Assembly: GCF_003014555.1 (NCBI RefSeq)
Contig: NZ_PYGE01000006.1
Location: forward strand, 186,001-250,000
Length of the DNA: 64,000 nt
Reading direction: 5' to 3'
DNA from: Haloactinopolyspora alba
Lineage (GTDB): Bacteria; Actinomycetota; Actinomycetes; Jiangellales; Jiangellaceae
A program made the position numbers and the translations under genes. The first letter of the stretch is position 1; the number at the start of each line of letters is the position of its first letter. A model generated the notes under the pieces. The model did no database searches. It was not told where the DNA came from and worked only from the letters and a program-made list of their open reading frames with translations. This document shows positions 1 to 9,044 of the stretch, piece by piece.

Positions 1-1130
1 CGCGGCGCTGGCGGCGTGTCGCCGTCGCCGGGTCGGCGACCGCCGTGGGGGTGGCGCTCACGAGCACCGCGGCCGGGGCCTGGTACTACGCGGACGAGCT
101 GCTGCGGGTCCGCCCCGACCCGCCGGAGTTTCCGCTGACCGTCGTCGCGGTCACCGGATCCACCGTCACCCTGTCCGGCACGGGCGCCGACCAACCGGGG
201 CTGCTCGGAGTGCATTGGCCCGGCGGCTATGCCCGGGTGGGGCCGGATGTCCGCGTCGTGCGTGCCTCCGGCACCGCGGGCACCGTCGTGCGCGGCCTGC
301 GCGCCTACCCCGACACCCCGGCCGTCGGCGCCACCGTCCGCCTCGACTTCTACGCCGCACCGCTCGAGCCGGCGGAGCTGGCCACGGTCACCGGGCTGGA
401 CGTCGGCGAGATCGGCTACGACGGGCCGCTGGGCCGCTACCCCGCGACGTACCTGCCCGCCGCCGGCGGGGCCCGTTGGGTCGTGCACGTGCACGGCCGC
501 GGCGGCTCCCGCGCCGAGGGCTACCGGTTGATGCCCGCGCTGCACACAGCCGGCTACCCGCAACTGTCCGTCGCCTACCGCAACGACGACGGCGCACCCG
601 CGGACCCCGGCGGCGAGTTCGGTCTCGGCTGGACCGAGTCCGACGATCTCGCCGCAGCGGTCAGCGAAGCGCGTGCTCGCGGCGCCCGCGACGTGATCCT
701 GGCCGGGTACTCGATGGGCGGCGCGATCATCGGGAACTACCTGCGCACACACGGCTCCGACGGCGTGGCCGGGGTGCTGTACGACGCGCCCGCGCTGTCG
801 TGGCCGGACATTCTGACCTACCAGGCCGCCCAGCGCGGGATGCCCCGCTTCGCCGCCCGGGTCGCCGCGACGGCGGTGCGGTGGCGCGCCGGTGTCGACC
901 TGATCGCCATGGACCAGGTGACCCGTGCCGAACGGCTGGACGTGCCGGTGTTCCTGGCCCACGGCGCGAACGACTCGACAGTGCCGGTCTCGTCGTCGGA
1001 CGCGCTCGCCGCGGCCCGCCCGGATCTGGTGACGTACCTGCGAACCGACGCCGAGCACGTCCAGAGCTGGAACGTCGACCCGGACCACTACGAGACGCGA
1101 GTCCTCGACTTCCTCGCGCGCCTCCGCTGA
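1..1130 (+). CDS. alpha/beta hydrolase, 5' end outside the window
   Basis: The frame is open from base 3 to the stop at 1128-1130, so the start lies before the window. The visible N-terminus is an Arg-rich stretch followed by a small hydrophobic segment, which suggests a signal anchor with the catalytic domain outside the membrane. The serine-hydrolase triad is visible: nucleophile elbow GYSMGG near base 712, an acid in AHGAND near 970, and a His in AEHVQSW near 1060. The N-terminal half carries a small beta-rich region before the hydrolase core. The substrate cannot be told. It runs convergently toward hisB. The family call is firm and the function unknown. Confidence 0.85.
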   Translation, partial: RRWRRVAVAGSATAVGVALTSTAAGAWYYADELLRVRPDPPEFPLTVVAVTGSTVTLSGTGADQPGLLGVHWPGGYARVGPDVRVVRASGTAGTVVRGLRAYPDTPAVGATVRLDFYAAPLEPAELATVTGLDVGEIGYDGPLGRYPATYLPAAGGARWVVHVHGRGGSRAEGYRLMPALHTAGYPQLSVAYRNDDGAPADPGGEFGLGWTESDDLAAAVSEARARGARDVILAGYSMGGAIIGNYLRTHGSDGVAGVLYDAPALSWPDILTYQAAQRGMPRFAARVAATAVRWRAGVDLIAMDQVTRAERLDVPVFLAHGANDSTVPVSSSDALAAARPDLVTYLRTDAEHVQSWNVDPDHYETRVLDFLARLR

Positions 1131-1142
1131 CCCGCAGGCGAC

Positions 1143-1364
1143 GACGGGTTCCGGGCGCCGTCCGCGAACGGACGTCAGCCGGAGCCGCCCGTGTGGGGGG
1201 CGGGGAGATCCCGTCCATGGTGCGGACGGGCATCGGCGAGCGACAACGGGGACGCGCCTCGCGGACGGCGGCCGGAACCCGTCCATGGTGCGGACGGGCA
1301 TCGGCGAGCGAGGCACGAGCGAGCCGCGGGCGAGGACGGGTTCCGGGCGCCGTCCGCGAACGGA
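1143..1364. repeat. composite direct and inverted intergenic repeats
   Basis: The 245-base gap between the convergent hydrolase and hisB is nearly all repeat. A 30-base unit occurs at 1143-1172 and again, identical, at 1335-1364. A 33-base unit occurs at 1210-1242 and 1278-1310. The stretch 1260-1283 is the reverse complement of 1143-1166 (and of 1335-1358) with one mismatch, so either arm could form a stem of about 24 bp. Each unit also holds a small hairpin (GTCCG-CGAA-CGGAC, or CCCGTCC with GGACGGG). A bidirectional terminator or a REP-like element would fit. Confidence 0.85.
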
Positions 1365-1375
1365 ACTCAGCCGCG

Positions 1376-1981
1376 TCACAAGGCGCCCTTCGTGGACGGC
1401 ACGCCGAGCTCGCGCGGGTCGTACGCGACGGCCGTACGCAGCGCTCGCGCCACAGCCTTGAACTGCGCCTCGGCGACGTGGTGCGGGTCGCGCCCGCCGA
1501 GCACCCGTACGTGCATGGTCAGCCCGGCGTGGTGGGCGATGCTCTCGAGGACGTGCGCGGTCAGCGACCCGGTGAAGTGTCCGCCGATCAGCACGTGCTC
1601 CTGCCCGGCGGGCTCGCCGGCGTGCACGAAGTACGGGCGGCCGGACACGTCCACCACCGCGTGCGCGAGCGCCTCGTCCAGCGGCACGGTCGCCTCGCCG
1701 TAGCGGACGATGCCGGTCTTGTCGCCGAGCGCCTCGCGCAGCGCCTGGCCGAGCACGATGGCGGTGTCCTCGACGGTGTGGTGGACGTCGATGTGCGTGT
1801 CGCCCTCCGCGCTGACGGTCAGGTCGATCAGCGAGTGCCTGGCGAACGCGGTGAGCATGTGGTCGTAGAAGCCGACGGTGGTGGCGATGTCGTGCCGGCC
1901 GGAGCCGTCCAGGTCGACCTGGACGGCGACCGTGCTCTCGCTGGTCGTCCGCTCGACCTTCGCCGTGCGATCACTCATCAT
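1376..1981 (-). CDS. hisB: imidazoleglycerol-phosphate dehydratase
   Basis: HisB dehydrates imidazole glycerol phosphate to imidazole acetol phosphate, the sixth step of histidine synthesis, in the cytoplasm. The protein is 201 residues, the normal size of the monofunctional enzyme (no phosphatase domain). The metal-binding signatures are present: HHTVED at about residues 67-72, HHAGL and a C-terminal [12 protein letters not shown]. The ATG at 1981 overlaps the hisC stop as ATGA; a second in-frame ATG follows at once (1978). It is the last gene of a hisD-hisC-hisB operon; hisH, hisA and hisF are not in the window. Confidence 0.97.
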   Translation of the reverse strand: MMSDRTAKVERTTSESTVAVQVDLDGSGRHDIATTVGFYDHMLTAFARHSLIDLTVSAEGDTHIDVHHTVEDTAIVLGQALREALGDKTGIVRYGEATVPLDEALAHAVVDVSGRPYFVHAGEPAGQEHVLIGGHFTGSLTAHVLESIAHHAGLTMHVRVLGGRDPHHVAEAQFKAVARALRTAVAYDPRELGVPSTKGAL

Positions 1982-3108
1982 CGTTCTCCCGTCACCACTG
2001 TCGCGCCGGCACGCGCGCCGTCGCCGACCACCGCTGTCAGCGCCGCGGTGAACGCGGCCGTTTCGTCGGGCGTGCCCACCGAGACCCGTAGCCACCCGTC
2101 CGGTCCCGTCTCGCGGATCAGGACTCCGCGGTCCAGCAGACCCTGCCATACCGCATGCCGGTCCGAGAACCGGCCGAACAGCAGGAAGTTCGCGTCCGAG
2201 TCGGCGACCTCGAGCCCCGTCGACCGCAGCCACTCGGCGAGCCGGTCGCGCTCGTCACGCAGCTGGCGTACCCGGGCCTGCAGCTCGTCGGCGTGGCGCA
2301 GCGCCGCCGACGCGACCGCCTGCGTCACCGCCGACAGATGATACGGCAACCGCACCACCCGTAGCGCGTCCACGACCTCCTCGGACGCGGCGGCGTAGCC
2401 GAGGCGCGCTCCGGCGAAGGCGAACGCCTTGCTCATGGTGCGGGTCACCACCAGCCGCGGATGGCCGGCCAACAGGCTCAGGGCGCTCGGCGTCCCGTCC
2501 CGGCGGAACTCCGCGTACGCCTCGTCGACGACCACGACCGTCCTGGTGGCCTCCGTCGCGTCGTGCAGCCGCCGGACGAGATCCAGCGGGACCGCCGTCC
2601 CCGTGGGGTTGTTCGGCGAGGCCACCAGCACCACCGACGGCCGGTGCGTGGCGACGGCCTCCAGCGCGGCGTCGACGTCGACGGTGAAGTCCTCGCGCCG
2701 CGGCGCGGTGACCCAGGTGGTGGCGGTGTCGCGGGCGTACTCCGGATACATCGAGTACGTCGGCGCGAACGACAGCGCCACCCGGCCGGGGCCGCCGAAG
2801 GCCTGCAGGATCTGCAGCATGACCTCGTTCGACCCGTTGGCCGCCCACACCTGCTCGGGCCGCAGCGACACGCCGGACTCGCGTTCGAGGTAGGCCGCGA
2901 GGCCGGCGCGCAGCTCGGACGCCTCCCGGTCCGGGTACCGGTTGAGTCCGCGGACCGCGTCGGCCACCGCGGCCGCGGCGTCGGCGACCAGCGCCTCGGA
3001 CGGCGGGAACGGGTTCTCGTTGACGTTCAGGCAGACCGGAACGTCGAGCTGCGGAGCGCCGTACGCCTGGATTCCGCGCAGCTCGTCGCGGATCGGCAGC
3101 TCGCTCAT
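1978..3108 (-). CDS. hisC: histidinol-phosphate aminotransferase
   Basis: HisC is a PLP enzyme that transaminates imidazole acetol phosphate with glutamate to give histidinol phosphate. The 376-residue protein is of usual length for class I/II aminotransferases. Landmarks are [10 protein letters not shown] at the N-terminus, the SPNNPTG signature at about 164-170, DEAYAEF near 195, and the PLP lysine in [10 protein letters not shown] (about Lys227). Its ATG overlaps the hisD stop by 4 bases (ATGA), and its own stop overlaps hisB, so the three genes are translationally coupled. Confidence 0.96.
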   Translation of the reverse strand: MSELPIRDELRGIQAYGAPQLDVPVCLNVNENPFPPSEALVADAAAAVADAVRGLNRYPDREASELRAGLAAYLERESGVSLRPEQVWAANGSNEVMLQILQAFGGPGRVALSFAPTYSMYPEYARDTATTWVTAPRREDFTVDVDAALEAVATHRPSVVLVASPNNPTGTAVPLDLVRRLHDATEATRTVVVVDEAYAEFRRDGTPSALSLLAGHPRLVVTRTMSKAFAFAGARLGYAAASEEVVDALRVVRLPYHLSAVTQAVASAALRHADELQARVRQLRDERDRLAEWLRSTGLEVADSDANFLLFGRFSDRHAVWQGLLDRGVLIRETGPDGWLRVSVGTPDETAAFTAALTAVVGDGARAGATVVTGER

Positions 3109-4451
3109 CCGCGGCGCTCCTCGTCGCCGGTCCCGAACCGCACGCCGACGGCGTCGCCGTGCGCGGGCAGGTCTTCGGCGTCGGCGAGCGCACGCACGTG
3201 CGGCGCGGCGGTGCGCAACGCCTGCTCGTCGTACTCGACGATGTGCACGCCGCGCAGGAACGACTGCACCGACAGCCCGGCGGTGTGCCGCGCGCTGCCG
3301 CCGGTGGGCAGCACGTGGTTGGAGCCGGCGACGTAGTCGCCCAGGCTGACCGGGGCGTACGGCCCGACGAACACCGCGCCGGCATTGCGCACGCGTGCCG
3401 CCACCGCCGCCGCGTCGGCGGTCTGGATCTCCAGGTGCTCCGCCGCATAGGCGTCGACCACCGCGAGCCCCTGGTCGAGGTCGTCGACGACGATGCTCGC
3501 CGACTGCGCGCCGCCGAGTGCGGTTCGGACACGCTCGACGTGCTTCGTCGCGGCCACCTGACGGGTCAGCTCCGTGTCGACGGCGTCGGCCAGTGCCGGG
3601 CTGTCGGTGACGAGCACGCTGGCCGCCAGCGGGTCGTGCTCGGCCTGGCTGATCAGGTCCGCGGCGACGTGTGCGGGGTCGGCGCCGCTGTCGGCCAGCA
3701 CCGCGATCTCGGTGGGACCCGCCTCGGCGTCGATGCCGATGCGGCCCTTGAGCAGTCGCTTGGCCGCCGCGACGTAGACGTTGCCCGGACCGGTGACGAG
3801 GTCGGCCGGCGGGCATGCCCAGGTGCCGTCGTCGCCGCGCACGCCGTAGGCGAACATGGCCACCGCCTGGGCGCCGCCGACGGCGTACACCTCGGTGACC
3901 CCGAGCAGCGCGCACGCGGCGAGGATGGTCGGGTGCGGCAGCCCGCGCGCGTCACGCTGCGGCGGGCTGGTCACCGCGAGCGACCCGACACCGGCCTCCT
4001 GCGCGGGAACGACGTTCATGACGACACTGCTCGGGTAGACCGCGCGTCCGCCGGGCACGTACAGACCGACCCGCTCGACCGGAACCCACCGCTCGGTGAC
4101 GGTGCCGCCGGGAACAGGGCTGACGGTCGTGTCCGTCCGGCGCTGACCGGCGTGAACCGCACGCGCCCGGCTGATCGACTCTTCGAGCGCGGCACGCACC
4201 TGCGGGTCGAGAGTGCGCAGCGCCGCGTCCAGGGCCGCCTCCGGAACCCGGACGTCGTCGAGCTCGACGCCGTCGAACCGCGCCGTGAGCTCCTTGACCG
4301 CGGACAGCCCGCGATGCTCGACGTCGGCACAGATCGGCCGGACGGCTTCCAGCGTGGACTCGACGTCAGTGGCGGCGCGCGGGACGAGCGACCGGTAGTC
4401 GACGGCGCTGCCGTCGCCGTTCGCCCCCCGCAGGTCGATGCGGCGTATCAC
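3105..4451 (-). CDS. hisD: histidinol dehydrogenase
   Basis: HisD oxidises histidinol to histidine in two NAD-dependent steps, using a zinc ion. The 448-residue length is standard. Family marks are [38 protein letters not shown] and [10 protein letters not shown], which carry the Gln/His/Asp/His zinc and catalytic positions. The start is GTG at 4451; no Shine-Dalgarno precedes it, but a TACACT hexamer stands 7 bases upstream, so the transcript is probably leaderless. It opens the hisDCB operon and is separated by 110 bases from the upstream acyl-CoA synthetase gene. Confidence 0.96.
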   Translation of the reverse strand: MIRRIDLRGANGDGSAVDYRSLVPRAATDVESTLEAVRPICADVEHRGLSAVKELTARFDGVELDDVRVPEAALDAALRTLDPQVRAALEESISRARAVHAGQRRTDTTVSPVPGGTVTERWVPVERVGLYVPGGRAVYPSSVVMNVVPAQEAGVGSLAVTSPPQRDARGLPHPTILAACALLGVTEVYAVGGAQAVAMFAYGVRGDDGTWACPPADLVTGPGNVYVAAAKRLLKGRIGIDAEAGPTEIAVLADSGADPAHVAADLISQAEHDPLAASVLVTDSPALADAVDTELTRQVAATKHVERVRTALGGAQSASIVVDDLDQGLAVVDAYAAEHLEIQTADAAAVAARVRNAGAVFVGPYAPVSLGDYVAGSNHVLPTGGSARHTAGLSVQSFLRGVHIVEYDEQALRTAAPHVRALADAEDLPAHGDAVGVRFGTGDEERRG

Positions 4452-4458
4452 TTACCCG

Positions 4459-4464
4459 AGTGTA
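4459..4464 (-). promoter_or_regulatory. -10 element of a leaderless hisD promoter
   Basis: On the minus strand TACACT is followed by 7 bases and then the GTG of hisD, the spacing expected when transcription begins at the start codon. A TTGTCC 19 bases upstream could be a weak -35. No ribosome site is seen before the GTG, which supports a leaderless mRNA. Confidence 0.6.
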
Positions 4465-4561
4465 GATGCGCAGCTCACCAGGCGGACAACCGGACCGTAT
4501 TCCGGGACGTGCCTCGGTGCGCCGGTTCATCACGCGGACGACGCGCCCGGACGCCAGATCG

Positions 4562-6301
4562 TCACGAGCCGAGGCCGGCGACGTCGTCCTCCCAGAACTC
4601 CGCACCGCCCGCCTGCTCGCCGCGCGTCCCGTCCCCGTGCAGATCGTCCTCTCGGTCGCGCAGCTCGACCCGGCGGATCTTGCCGGAGATCGTCTTCGGG
4701 AGTTCGCCGAACTCGAGCCGCCGCACCCGCTTGTAGGGCGCGAGATGCTCACGGGCGTAGTGCAGGATCGACCCGGCCGTCTGTGCGTCCGGCTCGTGCC
4801 CGGCGGCGAGCGTCACGTACGCCTTGGGCACCGACAGCCGGATCGGGTCGGGTGACGGCACCACGGCTGCCTCGGTGACCGCGGGATGCTCGATGAGCAC
4901 GCTCTCGAGCTCGAACGGGCTGATCCGGTAGTCCGAGGACTTGAAGACGTCGTCGGTGCGGCCGACGAAGGTGATGTAGCCGTCCTCGTCGATGGTCGCG
5001 ACGTCGCCCGTGTGGTACTCACCGCCGCGGGTGACGTCGGCGGTGCGCTCGGGGTCGTCGCGGTACTGGGTCATCAGCCCCACCGGTCGCGGGTCGAGGC
5101 GCAGGCACACCTCACCCTCCCCGCCGGGGCTGGTGCGGTCCGCCCCACTGGCGGGCTCGCGCAGCACCACCTCGTACCCGGGCAGCGGCCGCCCCATGGA
5201 GCCGGGCCGGACCGGCTGGCCGGGAGTGTTGGCGATCTGCGCGCAGGTCTCGGTCTGCCCGTAGCCGTCGCGGACCGTGACGTCCCACACCTGCCGGACC
5301 TGCTCGATGACCTCCGGGTTCAACGGCTCGCCCGCGGCGACGACCTCACGCAGCGGGATGCGCCCGCGGAAGGCGGCCAGGTCGGCCTGCACGAGCATCC
5401 GCCACACGGTCGGGGGCGCGCAGAACGTGGTGACCTCGTGGGCGGCCATGGTCTCCAGCAGCCCTTCGGCGTCGAACCTGGGCTGGCTGATGACCAGCAC
5501 CGTCGCCTCGGCGTTCCACGGCGCGAACACGGTGCTCCACGCGTGCTTCGCCCACCCCGGCGACGACACGTTGACGTGCACGTCGCCGGGCTGCAACCCC
5601 ACCCAGTACATCGTGGACAGGTGCCCGATCGGGTAGGACACGTGCGAGTGCTCGACCAGCTTCGGCAGCGTGGTCGTGCCGGACGTGAAGTACAGCAGCA
5701 GCGTGTCGTCGGCGAAGGTCGGAGCGTCCGGCTCGAACCCGCCGTGGTGTTCCAGGCCGTCGCGGTGGTCCAGCCAGCCCGTGGGCGCTCCGCCCGCCGC
5801 GATGCGGGTGCACTCACCCGCGGCGGCGTCGAGCCGTTCGGCGTCCGCGGCTCGCGCGACGACGTGCCCGATGCCGCCGCGCCGGATCCGGTCGACGATG
5901 TCGGCCGCGGACAGCTGCGTGGTGGCCGGGACGATGACGACGCCGAGCTTGATGCAGGCCAGCATGGTCTCCCAGAGCTCGACCTGGTTACCCAGCATCA
6001 GCAGCAGCCGGTCGCCGCGCCGCATGCCCTGGGCGCGGTACCAGTTCGCGAGCCGGTCCGAGCGTTCGGACAGCTCCGCGTAGGTCAGCGCGGTCTCGTC
6101 CTGCTCGTCGACGACCCGCAGCGCCACCCGCCCGGCGGTCGGCTCGGACCGGGCGACCTGGTCGAACCAGTCGAGCGCCCAGTTGAACGTGGCCGGCCGC
6201 GGCGGCACGTACCGCCGGCGCGCGCCGTCCAGGTCGGCACGCGAATCCAGGAGCAGATCGCGTGCCTGCCGGAAGCTCTGGTGGGGCGTCGTCTCGGTCA
6301 T
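4562..6301 (-). CDS. AMP-binding acyl-CoA synthetase
   Basis: An ANL-superfamily adenylate-forming enzyme of 579 residues that joins a carboxylic acid to CoA through an acyl-AMP. The phosphate-binding motif YFTSGTTTLPK lies at about 204-214, YGQTET near 350, the hinge region YHTGDVA and GRTDDVFKSSDYRIS follow, and the C-terminal catalytic lysine is in KTISGK (about Lys541). The arrangement is like medium-chain acyl-CoA or benzoate-type ligases; the substrate is not readable. The ATG at 6301 follows GGAGG at 6-base spacing. A longer frame upstream only reads through the hairpin at 6393-6446 and is not used. Confidence 0.92.
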   Translation of the reverse strand: MTETTPHQSFRQARDLLLDSRADLDGARRRYVPPRPATFNWALDWFDQVARSEPTAGRVALRVVDEQDETALTYAELSERSDRLANWYRAQGMRRGDRLLLMLGNQVELWETMLACIKLGVVIVPATTQLSAADIVDRIRRGGIGHVVARAADAERLDAAAGECTRIAAGGAPTGWLDHRDGLEHHGGFEPDAPTFADDTLLLYFTSGTTTLPKLVEHSHVSYPIGHLSTMYWVGLQPGDVHVNVSSPGWAKHAWSTVFAPWNAEATVLVISQPRFDAEGLLETMAAHEVTTFCAPPTVWRMLVQADLAAFRGRIPLREVVAAGEPLNPEVIEQVRQVWDVTVRDGYGQTETCAQIANTPGQPVRPGSMGRPLPGYEVVLREPASGADRTSPGGEGEVCLRLDPRPVGLMTQYRDDPERTADVTRGGEYHTGDVATIDEDGYITFVGRTDDVFKSSDYRISPFELESVLIEHPAVTEAAVVPSPDPIRLSVPKAYVTLAAGHEPDAQTAGSILHYAREHLAPYKRVRRLEFGELPKTISGKIRRVELRDREDDLHGDGTRGEQAGGAEFWEDDVAGLGS

Positions 6302-6392
6302 GGCCGGCCTCCACGGTGGAGCTGACGTTGTCCTGCGGCGGACATTACCCCGCCCGCGGCCGTCAGCCGAGCGCGTCGGCGAAGATCGCGAG

Positions 6393-6446
6393 CGGATGGG
6401 GGTGTGGTTACTGGGGCCATAGCGCCAGTAACCACACCCCCATCCG
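6393..6446 (-). terminator. 22-bp perfect inverted repeat after the sugar kinase gene
   Basis: Bases 6393-6414 and 6425-6446 are exact reverse complements (22 bp) around a 10-base loop. The hairpin sits 20 bases beyond the stop of the kinase gene and about 90 bases ahead of the acyl-CoA synthetase start. No T-run follows, as is common for actinobacterial terminators. Confidence 0.8.
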
Positions 6447-6465
6447 TCAGACGGCATCGGCGGCG

Positions 6466-7413
6466 TCAGCGGCGGACCTGGTCTCCCCCGCCGACCAGAG
6501 CCCGCAGGTCGGCGCCGGTGGGCAGGCCCTCCCAGTCGCCAAGGGCGGTGCAGGCGAACGCGCCGGCAGCCGCGGCCGTGCGCAGCCGCTGCTCCGACTC
6601 CGCGCCGGACATGAGCTCGGCCAGGTACCCGGCCACGAACGCGTCGCCGGCGCCGACGGTGTCGACCACCCGGACAGGCACCACCGGGGTGCTGGTCACG
6701 ATGCCGTCGATGCAGGACACCGCGCCGTCCGCGCCCAGTTTGACGACGGCCTGGCCCGGCCCGAGCGACACCAGGTCGCGCGCCATCCGCTCCGGATCGG
6801 CCTCGTCGACGAGCAGCGAAGCCTCCTCGGGGCCGCCGAACACCACGTCGGCCTGCGCCACCAGCGGCGCGAGCGCCGCGCCGGCGTCGTCGCGACTCCA
6901 GAGCGCGGAGCGGTAGTTGACGTCCAGCGAGACCGTCACCCCGGCGTCACGGGCGAGCCGGACGGCGTGCCGGACCGCCTCCGCCGGCCCCCGGCCGAGC
7001 GCGGGCGTGATGCCGGTGACGTGCAGTACCGCCGCGGACGTGACCGCCTGCTCGTCCACGTCCGCCGCCGTCATGCCCGCGGCAGCACTGCCGCCGCGGT
7101 AGTACCGCACGTGCGTGCGCAGGCTGTTCGGCCGTTCCTTGACCATCAGGCCGGTCGGGCGCACGTCGTCCGTCGTCGCCAGCGCGGACACGCTCTCGGC
7201 GCGGAGCTCGCGCAGGATCAGCTCGCCGAATCCGTCGGCCCCGACGCGGCTGATCCAGCTCGCCGGGTGCCCGAGTCGACGCACCCCGATGGCGACGTTC
7301 GACTCCGCGCCGGCCACCGACAGCTTGAGGTCCCGATGCCCCGCCCACGAGCCGACCTCCGCGCCGGAGACCAGCGCCATCGTCTCGCCGAGGGTCACCA
7401 TGCCGGCGTTCAC
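6466..7413 (-). CDS. kdgK: PfkB-family sugar kinase, probably 2-keto-3-deoxygluconate kinase
   Basis: A ribokinase-like (PfkB) kinase of 315 residues. It begins with MVTLGETMALVSG, has the sugar-binding GAESNVAIGVRRLG region, and ends with the anion-hole motif TVGAGDAF (catalytic Asp about 257). Its gene overlaps a KDPG-type aldolase by 4 bases (GTGA), and kinase plus aldolase is the standard pair that converts 2-keto-3-deoxygluconate to pyruvate and glyceraldehyde 3-phosphate. GTG at 7413 is chosen because GGGGAGG lies 6 bases upstream; an ATG 12 bases downstream has no such site. Substrate assignment rests on context. Confidence 0.85.
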   Translation of the reverse strand: MNAGMVTLGETMALVSGAEVGSWAGHRDLKLSVAGAESNVAIGVRRLGHPASWISRVGADGFGELILRELRAESVSALATTDDVRPTGLMVKERPNSLRTHVRYYRGGSAAAGMTAADVDEQAVTSAAVLHVTGITPALGRGPAEAVRHAVRLARDAGVTVSLDVNYRSALWSRDDAGAALAPLVAQADVVFGGPEEASLLVDEADPERMARDLVSLGPGQAVVKLGADGAVSCIDGIVTSTPVVPVRVVDTVGAGDAFVAGYLAELMSGAESEQRLRTAAAAGAFACTALGDWEGLPTGADLRALVGGGDQVRR

Positions 7414-8069
7414 GCCACACCTCCCCGGGCCTGGCGCACCGCGGCCAGCGCCACCCGGGCGCGTTCGGCGAGCGCGCCGAGATCGCCGCCGTCCGCGGCG
7501 TCGCCCAGCAACGGACCGCCCAGGCCCACGCCGGAGGCACCGGCACTGATCCAGTCGCCGATGTTCGTCAGGCTCACCCCGCCGGTCGGCATGATCTCGA
7601 TGTCCGGGAACGGCCCGGCCAGGCTCGTGATGTAGGACGGCCCGACGGCGGATCCCGGGAACAGCTTGACGATCGAGGCACCGGCGCGCCACGCGGTCAG
7701 CACCTCCGTCGGCGTGAAGGCGCCCGGATAGGAGGGCACTCCGGCCTCGGCCGCGACCGCGAGCACGTCCGGCTCGACGGACGGCGACACGACGAAGCCC
7801 GCGCCGGCCTCGACCACGGCCCGCGCCTGCACACCGTCGGTCACCGTGCCGGCGCCGACGTCGACATCGTCCGGAAGTTCGGCGCGCAGGTTGCCGATCG
7901 CCTCGATCGCGCCCGGCACGGTGAGCGTGATCTCCAGGCAGGTGATGCCCGCGTCGACCAGTGCCCTGCTCACGTCGGTGAAGCGCTCCGCGGAGCGGGC
8001 GCGCAGGATCGCCATCACACCGGTCTCTCGCAGCTGCCTGCTCGGCTGTCTGCGTTCGGCAACGGTCAT
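7410..8069 (-). CDS. eda: 2-dehydro-3-deoxy-phosphogluconate aldolase (KDPG/KHG family)
   Basis: A 219-residue class I aldolase that splits KDPG (or a related keto-deoxy sugar phosphate) to pyruvate and glyceraldehyde 3-phosphate. The Schiff-base lysine is in ASIVKLFPGS (about Lys135), the catalytic glutamate in CLEITLT (about Glu46), and the phosphate-binding loop in MPTGGVS. It is followed by the sugar kinase with a 4-base overlap and preceded by an IclR regulator, so the pair is probably a sugar-acid catabolic operon. GGAGG stands 7 bases before the ATG. Confidence 0.92.
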   Translation of the reverse strand: MTVAERRQPSRQLRETGVMAILRARSAERFTDVSRALVDAGITCLEITLTVPGAIEAIGNLRAELPDDVDVGAGTVTDGVQARAVVEAGAGFVVSPSVEPDVLAVAAEAGVPSYPGAFTPTEVLTAWRAGASIVKLFPGSAVGPSYITSLAGPFPDIEIMPTGGVSLTNIGDWISAGASGVGLGGPLLGDAADGGDLGALAERARVALAAVRQARGGVA

Positions 8070-8080
8070 GCGTAACCTCC

Positions 8081-8095
8081 AGAACGTCCGGTTCT
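8081..8095. promoter_or_regulatory. palindrome over the aldolase ribosome site, possible IclR operator
   Basis: AGAAC-GTCCG-GTTCT is a 15-base interrupted palindrome in the 45-base gap between the IclR gene and the aldolase gene, directly beside the GGAGG of the aldolase. IclR-family proteins bind palindromes of about this size. No -10 is evident close by, so binding here would block rather than start transcription; an mRNA hairpin is the alternative. Confidence 0.35.
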
Positions 8096-8114
8096 TCTCG
8101 TGATCATCAGCATC

Positions 8115-8924
8115 TCAGCCGTCCTCCGCACGGAGCGCGCCGATGATCTTCGGGTCGGGGGCTCCGAGCGCGGCCGACACCGCACGGGCCGTCCGCACGG
8201 CGAGACCACCGAGGTGCTCGTAACGCTCGGGAGTGATCCGGGTGGCCAGGCCGGCCACCGACAGGGCCGCCGTCACGCTGCCCGCGTGGTCGACGATCGG
8301 CGCGGCGACGCAGCGGATGTCCGCCTCGTTCTCGACGTCGTCCACGGCGTATCCGCGGTCACGCACGCGGCACAGTTCGGCCCGGAACCGCCGCGGGTCG
8401 GTGACGGTCTGCTCGGTGCGGGCGGGCATTCCGTGCCCGACGACGAGGTCGACGGCCTCGTCCCCGGCGAAGGCGAGGTAGGCCTTGCCGACGCCGGTCG
8501 AGTGCGCGGGCTGGCGCGAGCCGATGCTCGAGGCCATCCGCACCCGCCCGGGCCCGTCGATCTTGTCGACGTACACCATCTCCGGCAGGTCCGGCAGCAC
8601 CAGGTAGACCGTCTCGCCGGTCGCGTCGACCAGTTCTTCGAGCAGCGGATGCGCCACCGCACGCAGGTCCAGCGCCGCCAGGTACACCGCGCCGAGTTGC
8701 GCCGCGCGCGGGCCGAGGCGGTAGCGCCCGCTGTCGACCCGGACGAGCGCAGCGTCGGCCATCGGCGCGAGCAGCCGCAGCACCGAGCTCTTGTGCACCT
8801 CGACGGAGGCGGCCAGCTGACCGAGCGTGGCTCCGCCGTCCGGGGTGGCAGCCGCCACTTCGTCCAGCAGGGCCAGCGCCCTGCGCAGCGACGACGAGGA
8901 GTTCCTGTCCACGTGACCTTCCAT
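8115..8924 (-). CDS. IclR-family transcriptional regulator
   Basis: A one-component regulator with an N-terminal winged helix-turn-helix (about residues 10-70; the recognition helix region holds KSSVLRLL) and a C-terminal IclR effector domain (STGVGKAYLAF, RCVAAPIVDHAG, AALSVAG). IclR proteins usually control adjacent catabolic genes in response to a small metabolite, so the sugar-acid kinase and aldolase downstream are the likely targets. The ATG at 8924 is used; a GTG at 8912 with GGAAGG just upstream is a credible alternative, and would place the palindrome at 8933-8949 in the usual operator position. Confidence 0.92.
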   Translation of the reverse strand: MEGHVDRNSSSSLRRALALLDEVAAATPDGGATLGQLAASVEVHKSSVLRLLAPMADAALVRVDSGRYRLGPRAAQLGAVYLAALDLRAVAHPLLEELVDATGETVYLVLPDLPEMVYVDKIDGPGRVRMASSIGSRQPAHSTGVGKAYLAFAGDEAVDLVVGHGMPARTEQTVTDPRRFRAELCRVRDRGYAVDDVENEADIRCVAAPIVDHAGSVTAALSVAGLATRITPERYEHLGGLAVRTARAVSAALGAPDPKIIGALRAEDG

Positions 8925-8932
8925 TGCGCTTT

Positions 8933-8949
8933 GCACAACGCCATTGTGC
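8933..8949. promoter_or_regulatory. 17-base palindrome upstream of the IclR gene, candidate operator
   Basis: GCACAA-CGCCA-TTGTGC lies 9 bases upstream of the ATG used for the IclR gene (21 upstream of the alternative GTG). Size, symmetry and place fit an autoregulatory site. It shares no sequence with the palindrome at 8081-8095, so at most one of them may be the IclR site. Confidence 0.45.
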
Positions 8950-9013
8950 TCCGTGCGCAGAGTCTACGCGACGCGACGCCGCGGCTCATCCGAGACCCGG
9001 CGCCGGACCGGTC

Positions 9014-9032
9014 CCGTCGTCCGGAACGACGG
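9014..9032 (-). terminator. hairpin after the esterase/PAS genes
   Basis: CCGTCGT-CCGGA-ACGACGG forms a 7-bp stem with a 5-base loop, 12 bases past the stop of the PAS gene. Confidence 0.6.
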
Positions 9033-9044
9033 CGACGTCCCCCA

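Noticed and set aside
215-2341. A 708-codon frame across the hydrolase end and hisB/hisC
   Set aside because: Very Arg-rich product from a shifted frame; the hydrolase and hisB frames hold known active sites.
4452-4561. Histidine attenuator or leader peptide before hisD
   Set aside because: No His-rich short frame or terminator-like hairpin; instead a leaderless promoter abuts hisD.
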